Below are positions 17,181 to 25,691 of a DNA stretch of 29,044 bases, one piece after another (position 1 is the first letter of the stretch; the number at the start of each line of letters is the position of its first letter). The DNA is from CAZDUS01 sp964508705 (lineage in GTDB: Bacteria; Verrucomicrobiota; Kiritimatiellia; CAIKKV01; CAITUY01). The position numbers and the translations under genes were made by a program. A model generated the notes under the pieces. It was given only the letters and a program-made list of their open reading frames with translations. It had not been told where the DNA came from and searched no databases. The DNA lies in contig CAZDUS010000025.1 of assembly GCA_964508705.1 (NCBI GenBank), positions 1-29,044 of the forward strand, read 5' to 3'.

Positions 17181-19061
17181 ATGAAACAGTCACTGGTTCC
17201 GCTCGCATCAGGGGCGCTATTGGGTTTTTTTCGTGGAGCGCTGGAGAGTCCGCTGATCGAGCGCGGCGCGGCGCATGGCCTGGAGTTGCTCGGGCGTCCT
17301 GAAGATTTCTGGAACCGCATCGCCTCGCTCGAATTGCGGCGCATGGCCGCGGGCGGTAATTGCAACGCCCAGGCGGAGTTGGCCTGGCGCCATGCGACAG
17401 GGGATCGCGTGCGAAAAAGCCCAACCGAAGCGGTGCGCTGGGCCATGCAGAGCGCCGAAGCGGATTGCCCGGCGGGCCTGGCGGCGATGGGCTGGCTGCT
17501 CTATCACGGCTGCGGGCTGCCCCGCGATTACGCCGAAGCGGCACGCCTGTTCGCTCTTGCCGCCGCCAGGGACGTTCTGCTGGCGCACTATTGGCTCGGC
17601 CGCATGCTCTATTTCGGCATCGGCGGCGTCCGCGATTTTGATGCCGCCGCCTACTGGTTGAGGCGCGCGGCAGAGCAGGGGCATGCGGCGGCGCGGGATT
17701 TGCTGGCGCGTTGTCATTTCTTCGGCCGCGGCGTTGCCGAAGATCGCGGTGCGGCTTTGCGCCTGTGGCGCGAGGCGGCCGCCGACGGGGTTGCCAACGC
17801 AAGCTTCTGCCTGGGGCTGTGCCTTTACGTAGGTGCCGGTACCGCCACCGATCCCGCTGCAGCGGTGGCGCACCTTCGTGATGCGGCGCGCGAGGGTGTG
17901 AGCGGTGCCATGTTTCTCCTCGGACAATGCGCATGTTTTGGCCTGGGCATGAAGCGCGACCCGGAAGCCGGTTTGGACTGGTATCGCCGGGCGGCAGCGA
18001 GTGGCAGCCGCGATGCGGAATTCGAACTGGGCGAGTGCCTGGCGTACGGCGTCGGCGACGGGGGCCGCGATCTGACCGAAGCCTTGCAGTGGTGGCAGGC
18101 CGCAGCGGGTCACGGGCATGTGCGGGCGCATCTCAAGATTGCCCATGCGTATCGGTGGGGCGATGGCGTTGCCGAGGACAAGGCACTGGCCATGACGTGG
18201 TATCGCCGTGCGGCGGAGCTGGGTGAAATCCCGGCGTGGGTCTGGCTCGCCGAATGTCATGAACGGGGTGAAGGTTGCGTGGAAGATGCGGCGGCGGCGC
18301 GAGCACTGTATTCCCGTGCGGCGGAAGCCGGTGACGCGCACGGCCGGGCGGAATATGGTCGCTGCCTGCTGTCGGGAATTGGCGGCGAGGTCACCGTGGA
18401 ACGCGGCGAAACCTTGTTGCAGGCAGCGTTGCAGGCGGGCTGGACGCAAGCGAAAGGGGAACTCGAGCGCTACTGGTTTGCCAGCGGCCAGTCGCTGCTG
18501 CATGCCGCCGCGACGGCGGCCGATGGCGGCCTGGCCGAGGCGGTGAACTGCTTTCGCAAGGCCGCCGCCAGCGGACATCGTCGTGCGGCGTTCATGTTGG
18601 CGGAATGTCTGCGGCATGGCACCGGAGCCGCGATCGATGTGCCCCAGGCGCTTGGCTGGTATCGAAAGGCGGCCGCTCTGCCGGATGCCAAAGTCATCCT
18701 CGGCGACCTGTTTTATTTCGGCCAGGGCGTCGCACGAGATCCGCGCGAGGCCTTCCATTGGTACCAGCAGGCGGCGTTGCAGCATGCGGATGCCTATGCC
18801 ATGTATAGCTGCGGCTATTGCCTGCTGCGGGGCGAAGGCGTCCGGCGCGATGCGCATGCCGCCGCGCGTTGGTTGCGCAGCGCCGCACTGCAAGGGGAGG
18901 TCGATGCGTGTTACGAGCTGGGGCTGGCCTATTGTCGCGGCGAGGGGGTCAGGCCAAGCCTGCGCCTGAGCGCCAAATGGCTGCGCGCGGCGGCGCGGCT
19001 GGGCCACACCGGCGCCCGCGCTTTGCTCGAGCGCATGGAGCGTGGCGATCCGCTGGATTGA
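17181..19061 (+). CDS. Sel1-repeat (TPR-like) protein, about 15 repeats
   Basis: The protein (626 aa) consists almost wholly of ~36-residue Sel1-like repeats of the form A..LG..Y..G.GV..D...A..W...AA..G; I count about 15 from residue ~60 to the end. Examples are LLARCHFFGRGVAEDRGAAL and YELGLAYCRGEGVRPSLRLS. Sel1 solenoids are protein-protein interaction scaffolds, so a direct enzymatic role is unlikely. The N-terminal ~50 residues (LVPLASGALLGFFRGALE) are hydrophobic but have no clear cleavage site. The ATG at 17181 lacks a good ribosome site. The frame is open further upstream, but that part overlaps the chemoreceptor gene in another frame and has no Sel1 character. It starts 61 nt after the receptor stop, so the two may be co-transcribed. 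The partner is unknown. Confidence 0.85.
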   Translation: MKQSLVPLASGALLGFFRGALESPLIERGAAHGLELLGRPEDFWNRIASLELRRMAAGGNCNAQAELAWRHATGDRVRKSPTEAVRWAMQSAEADCPAGLAAMGWLLYHGCGLPRDYAEAARLFALAAARDVLLAHYWLGRMLYFGIGGVRDFDAAAYWLRRAAEQGHAAARDLLARCHFFGRGVAEDRGAALRLWREAAADGVANASFCLGLCLYVGAGTATDPAAAVAHLRDAAREGVSGAMFLLGQCACFGLGMKRDPEAGLDWYRRAAASGSRDAEFELGECLAYGVGDGGRDLTEALQWWQAAAGHGHVRAHLKIAHAYRWGDGVAEDKALAMTWYRRAAELGEIPAWVWLAECHERGEGCVEDAAAARALYSRAAEAGDAHGRAEYGRCLLSGIGGEVTVERGETLLQAALQAGWTQAKGELERYWFASGQSLLHAAATAADGGLAEAVNCFRKAAASGHRRAAFMLAECLRHGTGAAIDVPQALGWYRKAAALPDAKVILGDLFYFGQGVARDPREAFHWYQQAALQHADAYAMYSCGYCLLRGEGVRRDAHAAARWLRSAALQGEVDACYELGLAYCRGEGVRPSLRLSAKWLRAAARLGHTGARALLERMERGDPLD

Positions 19062-19111
19062 TCAGACGGAGTCGGTGCTTGTCGGCGGGGGGGTAATTGA
19101 AAGTGTTGCTC

Positions 19112-19129
19112 GGGAGCGTTGGCGCTCCC
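19112..19129 (+). other. Hairpin upstream of the DUF559 cassette
   Basis: GGGAGCG-TTGG-CGCTCCC is a perfect 7-bp stem with a four-base loop, 50 bp after the Sel1 gene stop. It lacks a T-run, so it is at best a weak terminator for that gene. It lies 22 bp outside the left G-rich arm of the DUF559 cassette. Confidence 0.4.
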
Positions 19130-19151
19130 TTCCCCCCAAGGGAAGACCGAC

Positions 19152-19198
19152 GTTTTCTCCCTCCCCTTCAAGGGGAGGGCCGGGGAGGGGATGGGGTA
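19152..19198 (+). repeat. Left inverted arm of the DUF559 cassette
   Basis: This 47-bp arm begins GTTTTCTCCCTCCCCTTCAA and ends GGGGATGGGGTA. Its inverted partner lies at 19599-19646 with only three mismatches and one single-base indel. The pair flanks the DUF559 gene. The arm contains an internal palindrome, CCCTCCCCTTCAAGGGGAGGG. The same arm occurs in elements A (5467-5662) and B (21331-21584). Confidence 0.85.
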
Positions 19199-19222
19199 GC
19201 CGAGCAAGAATTGAATGGCCGG

Positions 19223-19630
19223 ATGAAGGGCCAGACAAACCGTTCGATCATCGATAATTCGCTTCAGCGCAAACTGCGAAGCCATTTGACTGATGCCGAA
19301 AAGCGCTTGTGGCAACGCTTGCGTGGTCGGCAGATCGCGGGTTTCAAATTCCGTCGCCAGCATCCATTCCTGGATTTTGTGCTCGATTTTGCCTGCCTGG
19401 AAATGTGGCTGATTGTTGAGGTGGACGGTGGCCAGCATCAGGACAGCAAACGAGATCGTGTTCGCGATCAACGATTGCATGAGTCCGGTTTCACGATCCT
19501 CCGGTTTTGGAACAATCAGGTGCTGCAAGAAACTGACGCCGTGGTCGAAGCCATCTGGACAGCGTTGCATGATGAATCGAGGCATGCCGGGTTGTCTTTA
19601 CCCCCATCCCCACCCCGACCCTTCCCTTGA
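19223..19630 (+). CDS. DUF559 (Vsr-like) endonuclease-domain protein inside inverted G-rich repeats
   Basis: This small basic protein (135 aa) matches DUF559. It has the opening SLQRKLRSHLTDAEKRLWQR, KFRRQHPFLDFVLDFACLE, the IVEVDGGQH motif and the closing ILRFWNNQVL. The Asp in VLDFAC, the Glu in VEVDGGQH and the Gln-His pair are the predicted active-site residues of a Vsr/PD-(D/E)XK-like nuclease. No substrate has been established that I can name. The frame is open from 19097, but the first 42 codons only translate the left repeat arm, so ATG 19223 is preferred; its ribosome site is weak. The last ~10 codons and the stop fall within the right arm, so the 3' end of the gene is part of the repeat. 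It stands alone, with a 32-bp tandem array just downstream. Confidence 0.85.
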   Translation: MKGQTNRSIIDNSLQRKLRSHLTDAEKRLWQRLRGRQIAGFKFRRQHPFLDFVLDFACLEMWLIVEVDGGQHQDSKRDRVRDQRLHESGFTILRFWNNQVLQETDAVVEAIWTALHDESRHAGLSLPPSPPRPFP

Positions 19631-19752
19631 AGGGGAGGGAGAAAACCTCGGTCTCTTCTTGAAGGGGAGGGAGAAAATCCCGGTCTTCCCTTGAAGGGGA
19701 GGGAGAAAACCTCGGTCTCCCCTTGAAGGGGAGGGATAAAATTCCGGCTATC
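19599..19752 (+). repeat. Right inverted arm plus 32-bp tandem array
   Basis: The right arm (19599-19646) is the inverted partner of 19152-19198. It runs into a tandem array in which GAAGGGGAGGGA (last base T in the fourth copy) starts at 19629, 19661, 19693 and 19725, a strict 32-bp period. The intervening bases vary around GAAAACCTCGGTCTC. After the array comes a degenerate GAGGGGGAGGGAG. The period and similarity equal those of the array in element B, in opposite orientation. The remaining bases to 19849 show no gene. It is not a CRISPR: the variable part is only a few bases and the units are nearly identical throughout. Confidence 0.85.
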
Positions 19753-19849
19753 GAGGGGGAGGGAGATTCGTTTGGCTGAACATTGTGGCTAATCAGGTCG
19801 CCAGGTAAACGAAGGGCCGCATCGGCCGCCCTGAGTCGTCCCAGGAAAG

Positions 19850-21241
19850 TCAGATGGCGTGACAGCGTTGCTGCAGTTCTGCGATTGATGCGTCGAGCTG
19901 GTCGGCCATTTCGCCGAGCAGGTCGCGTTGCTGCCGCCGGGCCTGCTTTGCGGCGATGAACAGTTCATAAAGGCGCGAGCCGAACAGCCGGTGCAGCTCG
20001 CTTTCGATCTCGGCCAGCCGGGCGCGCAGGCGGTCCACCTGAAGCCGCAGAGTCGGCGCCGGAGATACGCTGGCGCGGGCGTCGCCGGGCATCTCGCTGC
20101 GCCCTTCGCCCCACAGGGCGCCGACTTCGCGCAAGGCGCGTTCGTCGCCATGGCGATAGGCGCGGTTGGCCTCGCTCATCAACTGCGTGCGCCAGGCGCG
20201 ATCCGCTTCGTCGATGGCGCGATCGGGGTGAATCTGCTGGGCGATCTGGCGAAAAAGACGCTTCATGTCGTTGTTCGGACGGAACACGGGCGCTTCCTCC
20301 GTCGCGGCTTCGGTGAAGCGTTGCGATTCGCGCGCCGATTGCTCGGCCTGCTGCTGCTTTTTCTTTGCCCTGGATCCGATTTCCGGGTTTGCCGGCGCGC
20401 GCTGCGCTTCTTCACGGGCCACTCTCGCCTGCAGCGCATCGTGCTCAGCCATGCGGCGGCCGACCCGCTCGTAGTAATCGCGCATGAAGTCAGCCACTTC
20501 CGCCTGGACGGTCACCAGTTCCAGTTCAAGATCGGCGATATCGCGGATGAGTTGGGCCCGTTCCACCATGAGTCGCGCGTCCTCGTCAAGCGGCGCGATG
20601 TTGAGTTGACGGAGGGTGTCGGCGCGCGGGCCGATGCGCAGCAGGCGGCCGGCCGGCGCGATCAGTTCGACCGGCGCATCGCAGCGGTAGAGCAGGGTGA
20701 TGTCGGACGTCTTGTGCTGCAGCGCGCGGTAGGCGGCTAGCGGCAGGATGCGTACCGGGAAGAGTTCGGCCACGGCGATCGGGCCGTCGCTGCGATCGTT
20801 GCGTGCCGCCCAGGTTTGCGTCTCCTGCCACAGCCCCGCGTTGGCCGCGATGCGGTCGCGCTGGCGCGTCCATGTCGCCGACTGTTCGTCCTCGCCGTCT
20901 CGCCAGAGCCGACTTTTCAGCAGCGAAAGCGTGGCGCGCAGCGCAATCCGGGCGGCGAAGTCTGCCGCCGGCAAGACCAGGCACAGGGGGCGAATGGCGA
21001 GGCTCAGCGTATTCGAGAGTTCCGGCAGGTCGTCGTCATTCGGCACCAGAATCAGCAGCGTGCGGCCTTCCGCCAGGGCAATCGTGGCAAATGCGGCAAG
21101 CGCTGTCAGAGGACGCGGCGGCAGTGCTTCCTCGTGCGGCATGGCAACAAGCGATGAGGCCGACAGACGCACGAACCAGGCGGCGGCAATGGCCGCTGCA
21201 TCGTCGCGGGCTTCGGTGCGGGTAATCGAAGGGGCAAGCAT
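19850..21241 (-). CDS. Hypothetical protein with C-terminal J-domain-like region
   Basis: This 463-aa protein has no signal or membrane segment. The first ~200 residues (e.g. GRTLLILVPNDDDLPELSNT) are not recognised. A charged coiled coil follows at about 225-300 (LIRDIADLELELVTVQAEVA). A J-domain-like segment then has MKRLFRQIAQQIHPDRA with the HPD triad at 338-340, which in DnaJ proteins stimulates DnaK, and a helix (SEANRAYRHGDERALREVG) as in J domains. A second helical stretch ends the protein (LDASIAELQQRCHAI). The frame is open to 21364, but those codons read through repeat DNA; ATG 21241 is chosen. TACAAT on the minus strand (21251-21256) resembles a -10 box so close to the ATG that the mRNA may be nearly leaderless. 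It could be a specialised DnaK co-chaperone; the client is unknown. Confidence 0.75.
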   Translation of the reverse strand: MLAPSITRTEARDDAAAIAAAWFVRLSASSLVAMPHEEALPPRPLTALAAFATIALAEGRTLLILVPNDDDLPELSNTLSLAIRPLCLVLPAADFAARIALRATLSLLKSRLWRDGEDEQSATWTRQRDRIAANAGLWQETQTWAARNDRSDGPIAVAELFPVRILPLAAYRALQHKTSDITLLYRCDAPVELIAPAGRLLRIGPRADTLRQLNIAPLDEDARLMVERAQLIRDIADLELELVTVQAEVADFMRDYYERVGRRMAEHDALQARVAREEAQRAPANPEIGSRAKKKQQQAEQSARESQRFTEAATEEAPVFRPNNDMKRLFRQIAQQIHPDRAIDEADRAWRTQLMSEANRAYRHGDERALREVGALWGEGRSEMPGDARASVSPAPTLRLQVDRLRARLAEIESELHRLFGSRLYELFIAAKQARRQQRDLLGEMADQLDASIAELQQRCHAI

Positions 21242-21330
21242 CACGCGGAAATTGTAGGGTAGCCGCGGCGGCGGCGGCGGCCGGATGAAAGACGGGTTTC
21301 CGCCCCGTTTCAAGCGGGACCTCCCTTCAA

Positions 21331-21584
21331 GGGCATAAGCGCTAACGTAACCGGGGCAGAGCACTTCTCCCTCCCCTTCAAGGAGAGACCAAGGTTTTCT
21401 CCCTCCCCTTCAAGGAGAGACCGGGATTTTCTCCCTCCCCTTCAAGGGGAGGGCCGGGGTGGGGATGGGTGTAAATTTCGGCGATTCCGACCCCATCCCC
21501 CACCTGACCTCCCCCTTGAAGGGGGAGGAACCGGTTACCCTCCCCCTTGAAGGGGGAGGAACCGGTTACGTTAGCGCTTGTGCC
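21331..21584. mobile_element. MITE/REPIN-like G-rich element B with terminal inverted repeats
   Basis: The ends share AAGCGCTAACGTAACC with element A (left 21331-21352, right 21564-21584; outermost bases differ slightly). Inside are three direct copies of CTCCCTCCCCTTCAAGG, with TTCAAG at 21377, 21409 and 21441 (32-bp period). The third continues into the arm ending GGGGTGGGGATGGG. A spacer GTAAATTTCGGCGATTCCGA (21471-21490) follows, then the inverted arm CCCCATCCCCCACC and two copies of CTTGAAGGGGGAGGAACCGG. Differences from element A are mainly in repeat number. The region 21242-21711 holds this element and the 78-bp block; no gene of normal size is seen. Confidence 0.78.
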
Positions 21585-21603
21585 TTCAAGGGAGAGAGCA
21601 AGG

Positions 21604-21687
21604 TCAGCTCGCCGCTACGTAGATACCGCAGCGAGCCGCGTAACTTCCGGATGGACAAGACGTCGCCCCTTTGCGACCATCCTTCAC
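21604..21687 (-). other. Conserved 78-bp block, copy 2, with a possible 27-aa ORF
   Basis: Positions 21607-21684 align gap-free with 13841-13918 (shared CTACGTAGATACCGCAG and GCGTAA). On the minus strand a GTG at 21685-21687 opens a 27-codon ORF containing GSYAARCGIYVAAS, ending at TGA 21604-21606. The block ends 27 bp before the start of the second hybrid kinase on the plus strand, where it could instead act as a leader or promoter. No ribosome site is evident for the small ORF. Confidence 0.5.
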
Positions 21688-21711
21688 CCGCGGTCAAAGA
21701 AAGGGATTTGC

Positions 21712-24700
21712 ATGGCTTTCACCGTTCGCGCACCGCAATCGCTCAAGGCCAGAATCACTATTCTCACGCTGGCCATTTTCCTGGTCAGCGTCTGGTCGCT
21801 GGCGTTCTACGCCAGCCGGATGCTGCGCGCGGATATGCAGAGCGTGTTGGGCGAACAGCAATTCTCGACGACGACGCTGGCGGCGCAAGGAGTTGACGAC
21901 GAGCTGAAAGCGCGAATCAATGCACTGGAACAATATGCAAAGGGAAGAATAGGTCCGTCCATGCTGGGCAACCCAGTCGCGTTGCAAGAGCGTCTGGATG
22001 GAAGTCCGGCCATTTTGACCATGTTCAACGGGGGCATCTTCGTCACCGGAGTTGATGGAGTAGCAATTGCTTCAGTGCCTGTTTCTTCGGCGCGCGTGGG
22101 CAGCCATTACATGAACAGGGAATTCATGGGCGCGGTGATCCGGGAGGGAAGATCTGCTGTCGGCAAGCCAGTCATGGACAAGCTGTCTCCGGTTTTTGCA
22201 ATCGCGGCCCCCGTTCATGATGCGCAAGGCAAGGTAATTGGTGCCCTGGTCGGGGTAATCAACCTGGGTAAGCCCAATTTCCTGGACAAAGTGATCGAAG
22301 GCCGCTACGGCAAGTCAGGCGGCTATTTGCTGATCGCTCCCCAGCATAAGTTGATTGTCACCGCCACGGACAAGAGCCGCACCCTGCAGGCGGCCCCTGG
22401 CCCGGGCATCAATCAGATGCACGACAAGTACGTACAGGGATATGAAGGCTATGGTATTGCCGTCAGTTCCCGTGGCGTGGACGAGCTATCCGCGGCCAAG
22501 GGAATTCCCGTCGCCGGGTGGTTCATGGTGAGCGTACTGCCTACCGCAGAAGCCTTTGCCCCGATCCACGCCATGCAGCAGCGCATGCTTGCCGCCCTGA
22601 TCTTCCTGAGCCTGCTGGCGGGCGGCATCAGCTGGTGGATGACCTCGTGGATTCTCAGACGCCAACTCTCGCCGATGCTTTCCGCGGCGCGAACACTGGT
22701 TGTTCAGTCGGATTCAGATACGGCGCCGCTGCCCCTGCCGATCACCCGGAAGGATGAACTCGGCGAGTTGATCCGCGGCTTCAATCGCTTGCTGGAATCA
22801 TTGGGGCAGAGGGAACAAGCGCTAAAGGAGAGCGAAGGACGCTTTCGCAGCCTCACCGCGATGTCCTCCGACTTCTACTGGGAGAGCGACACCGAGCACC
22901 GGTTGACTCATCGCACCGAAAGCGCAAGGGAGGCTGCTGAAGGGGTATTCCGCGAAGTATCACCCATCGGCAAGCGCCGCTGGGAAATCTTCTATCGTTC
23001 ACCCGACGAAGCCGGCTGGCAGGAGCATCGTGCGCTACTTGACGCGCATTTGCCTTTCCGCGATTTCAAGATTTCGCGACTTAGAGTCAATGGTGTTGAG
23101 CACCATATGTCCGTGAGTGGAGATCCGGTGTTCAATACCTCCGGTGAGTTCACGGGCTACCGCGGTGTCGGCACGGACATTACCGAGCGCAAGCGGGCCG
23201 CGGAAGCGCTGCGCGAGAGCGAGGCGCTTTTCCGGTCAGTATCCGAATCGGCCCACGATGGCATCGTCACCGCCGACAGCGCAGGGAACATCGTCAAATG
23301 GAACCGGGGCGCCGAAGCCATCTTCGGCTACGCGGCAACCGAGGTCGTCGGGCAACCGCTCACGCTGCTGATGCCGATGCGCTTCCGCGATTCACATGCC
23401 GCGGGCATGAAGCGGGTGAGTGCCGGTGGCGAGCCGCGCGTCATGGGCAGGCCCGTTGAGTTATTCGGCCTGCGCAGGGATGGCAGCGAGTTTCCGCTCG
23501 AACTCTCGCTGGCGCAGTGGCATGTTGCCAAGGGCGATTTCTTTACAGGCGTCATGCGCGACATCACCCAGCGCAAGACCGACGAAGCGCAACTGAGAAA
23601 ACTCTCGCAGGCGGTGGAACAAAGCCCGGAGAGCGTCGTCATCACCAATGTGGATGCCGAGATCGAGTACGTGAACGACGCCTTCATCCAGGCGACGGGC
23701 TACAGCCGCGAGGAGGTGATCGGCCAGAATCCGCGCGTGCTGCACTCGGGCAAGACGCCGCCGGAAACCTATGCCGCCATGTGGGCTGAACTGAGTCGGG
23801 GCCGGCCGTGGAAAGGCGAGTTTCACAACAAGCGCAAGGATGGCAGCGAATACGTCGAGTTCGTCATCATCACGCCGATGCGCCAGACGGACGGCACGGT
23901 CACGCACTACGTCGCCGTGAAGGAAGACATCACCGAGAAGCGGCGCATGGGCATCGAACTGGATCAGCATCGGCATCATCTGGAGGGCCTGGTGGCCCAG
24001 CGCACGACCGAACTGGTCGTCGCGCGCGAGCAGGCCGATGCCGCCAACCTGGCCAAGAGCAGCTTCCTCGCCAACATGAGCCACGAGATCCGCACGCCGA
24101 TGAACGCCATCCTCGGTCTCACCCATCTGCTGCGGCAGGGCGATGCCACACCCGGACAGGTCGAGCGCCTGGACAAGATCCACAGTGCCGGGCGGCACCT
24201 CTTGGCCATCATCAACGACATCCTCGACCTGTCCAAGATCGACGCCGGAAAATTGAAAATGGAAAGCACGGACTTTTCGCTCTCCGCCGTTCTCGACACC
24301 GTCGCCACCATGGTCGGCGGCGCAGCGCAGGACAAGGGGCTGCGGATCAAGGTCGACTGCGACAGCGTCCCATCGTGGCTGCGCGGCGACCCGACGCGGC
24401 TGCGCCAGGCGCTGCTCAACTATGCCGGCAACGCGGTCAAGTTCACCGAGCGAGGCGCCATCGTCCTGCGCGCGAGGCTGCTGGAAGACAGCGGCGGCGA
24501 ATTGCTGGTGCGCTTCGAGGTTGAGGACTCCGGCGTCGGGATTGCACCCGCCGAGCTGGTCCGGCTGTTCCAGGCCTTCGAACAGGCGGATGTCTCGACC
24601 ACGCGCAAATACGGCGGCACCGGGCTCGGCCTGGCGATCACCCGCCGGCTGGCCGAACTGATGGGCGGAGAAGTCGGCGCTGACAGCACGCCGGGGGCCG

Positions 24701-25650
24701 GCAGCGTGTTCTGGTTCACGGCCCGCCTGCAACGCGGTCACGGCGTCCAGCCCTCGGAGCTGGCGACCATCGACGCTGTGGATGCCGAGACACAATTGCG
24801 GCGCAGCCACGGCGGCGCGCGGCTGCTGCTGGCCGAGGACAATCCCGTCAACCGCGAAGTGGCGCTGGAGTTGCTGCACGGTGCGGGATTGACCGCGGAT
24901 ACGGCGGCCGACGGTAGCGAGGCGCTGGCGATGGCGCAAGCGCATGACTATGACCTGATCCTGATGGACATGCAGATGCCCATTATGGATGGCGTCGAAG
25001 CCACCCGGGCCATTCGTGCCCTGCCGGGCTGGGCGACAAAACCGATCCTGGCGATGACCGCCAATGCCTTCGACGAGGACCGCCTGGCCTGCGAAGTAGC
25101 CGGCATGAACGATTTCATCATCAAGCCGGTCGAGCCTGCCGCCCTCTACCAAAGTTTGCTGCTATGGCTGTCGGGGATGAAGGCGGCTGCGCCGCAGGCC
25201 GAGCTGTTTGTGCCGGGGGTGAAAGAAGTCACGACCGAGGCCGTGCTGCCGGCGCCCGACCTGGCGCCGGACGAGTGGCGGCGGCGATTGGCGGGCATTC
25301 CGGGGCTGGACAGCGAGCGCGGGCTGGCCATGGTGCACGGCAGTACCACCCTCTATGTACGGATACTGTACCTGTTCGCCGACAGTCACGGCGAGGACCC
25401 GACGCGTCTCGCCGAATGCCTGGCGTCGGACGATCTGATCGTCCTCAAGGAACTGGCCCACACCCTCAAGGGTTCTGCCGGGAACGTGGGTGCGATGGGG
25501 GTTGCCGAGGCGGCGGCGGATCTTCAGTCCGCTGTCGGCCGGTCTGCCGACCCGCTCGAGATCGAACGCTGTTCCACCACGCTGATCGAAGAACTGACGT
25601 CCCTGATCAGGCGCATTGGCACCCTGTCGGGCGGACAGCCGGGTCACTGA
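21712..25650 (+). CDS. Hybrid histidine kinase with dCache, HAMP, three PAS, receiver and HPt domains
   Basis: This 1312-aa inner-membrane phosphorelay protein has TM1 at about 13-33, a periplasmic double-Cache sensor (~35-285), TM2 (~288-312) and HAMP. Three PAS/PAC domains follow, starting near FRSLTAMSSDFYWESD, FRSVSESAHDGIVTAD and LSQAVEQSPESVVITN. HisKA has NMSHEIRTPMNA with His791. HATPase_c has NAVKFTE, DSGVGI and GGTGLGLAITRRL. The receiver (LLLAEDNPVNRE, MDMQMPIMDG) has Asp1086, and the HPt (AHTLKGSAGN) has His1250; the relay is complete. The ATG at 21712 has AAGGGA upstream; the frame is open from 21547 only through repeat DNA. It is a paralogue of the 7389-10925 kinase, with one additional PAS domain. 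It is convergent with cheA (41-bp gap). The final phosphate acceptor is not nearby. Confidence 0.95.
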   Translation: MAFTVRAPQSLKARITILTLAIFLVSVWSLAFYASRMLRADMQSVLGEQQFSTTTLAAQGVDDELKARINALEQYAKGRIGPSMLGNPVALQERLDGSPAILTMFNGGIFVTGVDGVAIASVPVSSARVGSHYMNREFMGAVIREGRSAVGKPVMDKLSPVFAIAAPVHDAQGKVIGALVGVINLGKPNFLDKVIEGRYGKSGGYLLIAPQHKLIVTATDKSRTLQAAPGPGINQMHDKYVQGYEGYGIAVSSRGVDELSAAKGIPVAGWFMVSVLPTAEAFAPIHAMQQRMLAALIFLSLLAGGISWWMTSWILRRQLSPMLSAARTLVVQSDSDTAPLPLPITRKDELGELIRGFNRLLESLGQREQALKESEGRFRSLTAMSSDFYWESDTEHRLTHRTESAREAAEGVFREVSPIGKRRWEIFYRSPDEAGWQEHRALLDAHLPFRDFKISRLRVNGVEHHMSVSGDPVFNTSGEFTGYRGVGTDITERKRAAEALRESEALFRSVSESAHDGIVTADSAGNIVKWNRGAEAIFGYAATEVVGQPLTLLMPMRFRDSHAAGMKRVSAGGEPRVMGRPVELFGLRRDGSEFPLELSLAQWHVAKGDFFTGVMRDITQRKTDEAQLRKLSQAVEQSPESVVITNVDAEIEYVNDAFIQATGYSREEVIGQNPRVLHSGKTPPETYAAMWAELSRGRPWKGEFHNKRKDGSEYVEFVIITPMRQTDGTVTHYVAVKEDITEKRRMGIELDQHRHHLEGLVAQRTTELVVAREQADAANLAKSSFLANMSHEIRTPMNAILGLTHLLRQGDATPGQVERLDKIHSAGRHLLAIINDILDLSKIDAGKLKMESTDFSLSAVLDTVATMVGGAAQDKGLRIKVDCDSVPSWLRGDPTRLRQALLNYAGNAVKFTERGAIVLRARLLEDSGGELLVRFEVEDSGVGIAPAELVRLFQAFEQADVSTTRKYGGTGLGLAITRRLAELMGGEVGADSTPGAGSVFWFTARLQRGHGVQPSELATIDAVDAETQLRRSHGGARLLLAEDNPVNREVALELLHGAGLTADTAADGSEALAMAQAHDYDLILMDMQMPIMDGVEATRAIRALPGWATKPILAMTANAFDEDRLACEVAGMNDFIIKPVEPAALYQSLLLWLSGMKAAAPQAELFVPGVKEVTTEAVLPAPDLAPDEWRRRLAGIPGLDSERGLAMVHGSTTLYVRILYLFADSHGEDPTRLAECLASDDLIVLKELAHTLKGSAGNVGAMGVAEAAADLQSAVGRSADPLEIERCSTTLIEELTSLIRRIGTLSGGQPGH

Positions 25651-25691
25651 CGCAAGCGCAGCGATGCCCGCCAGGGCGGCGCCGACACTGT

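Noticed and set aside
17217..19007. 596-codon minus-strand ORF antisense to the Sel1 gene
   Set aside because: The periodic Sel1 repeats on the plus strand explain the region; the antisense frame has no domain of its own.
19097..19222. N-terminal extension of the DUF559 protein
   Set aside because: These 42 codons translate the left G-rich arm (FLPPLQGEGRGGDG). DUF559 homology begins only after ATG 19223.
19629..19752. Regular 32-bp array that could look like a CRISPR
   Set aside because: Units are nearly identical over their whole length, without unique spacers of 25-40 bp. No cas gene is present, and the unit is part of a dispersed G-rich repeat.
25651..25691. Terminator between the convergent kinase and cheA genes
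   Set aside because: The 41-bp gap has only a weak GC-rich imperfect stem and no T-run on either strand.
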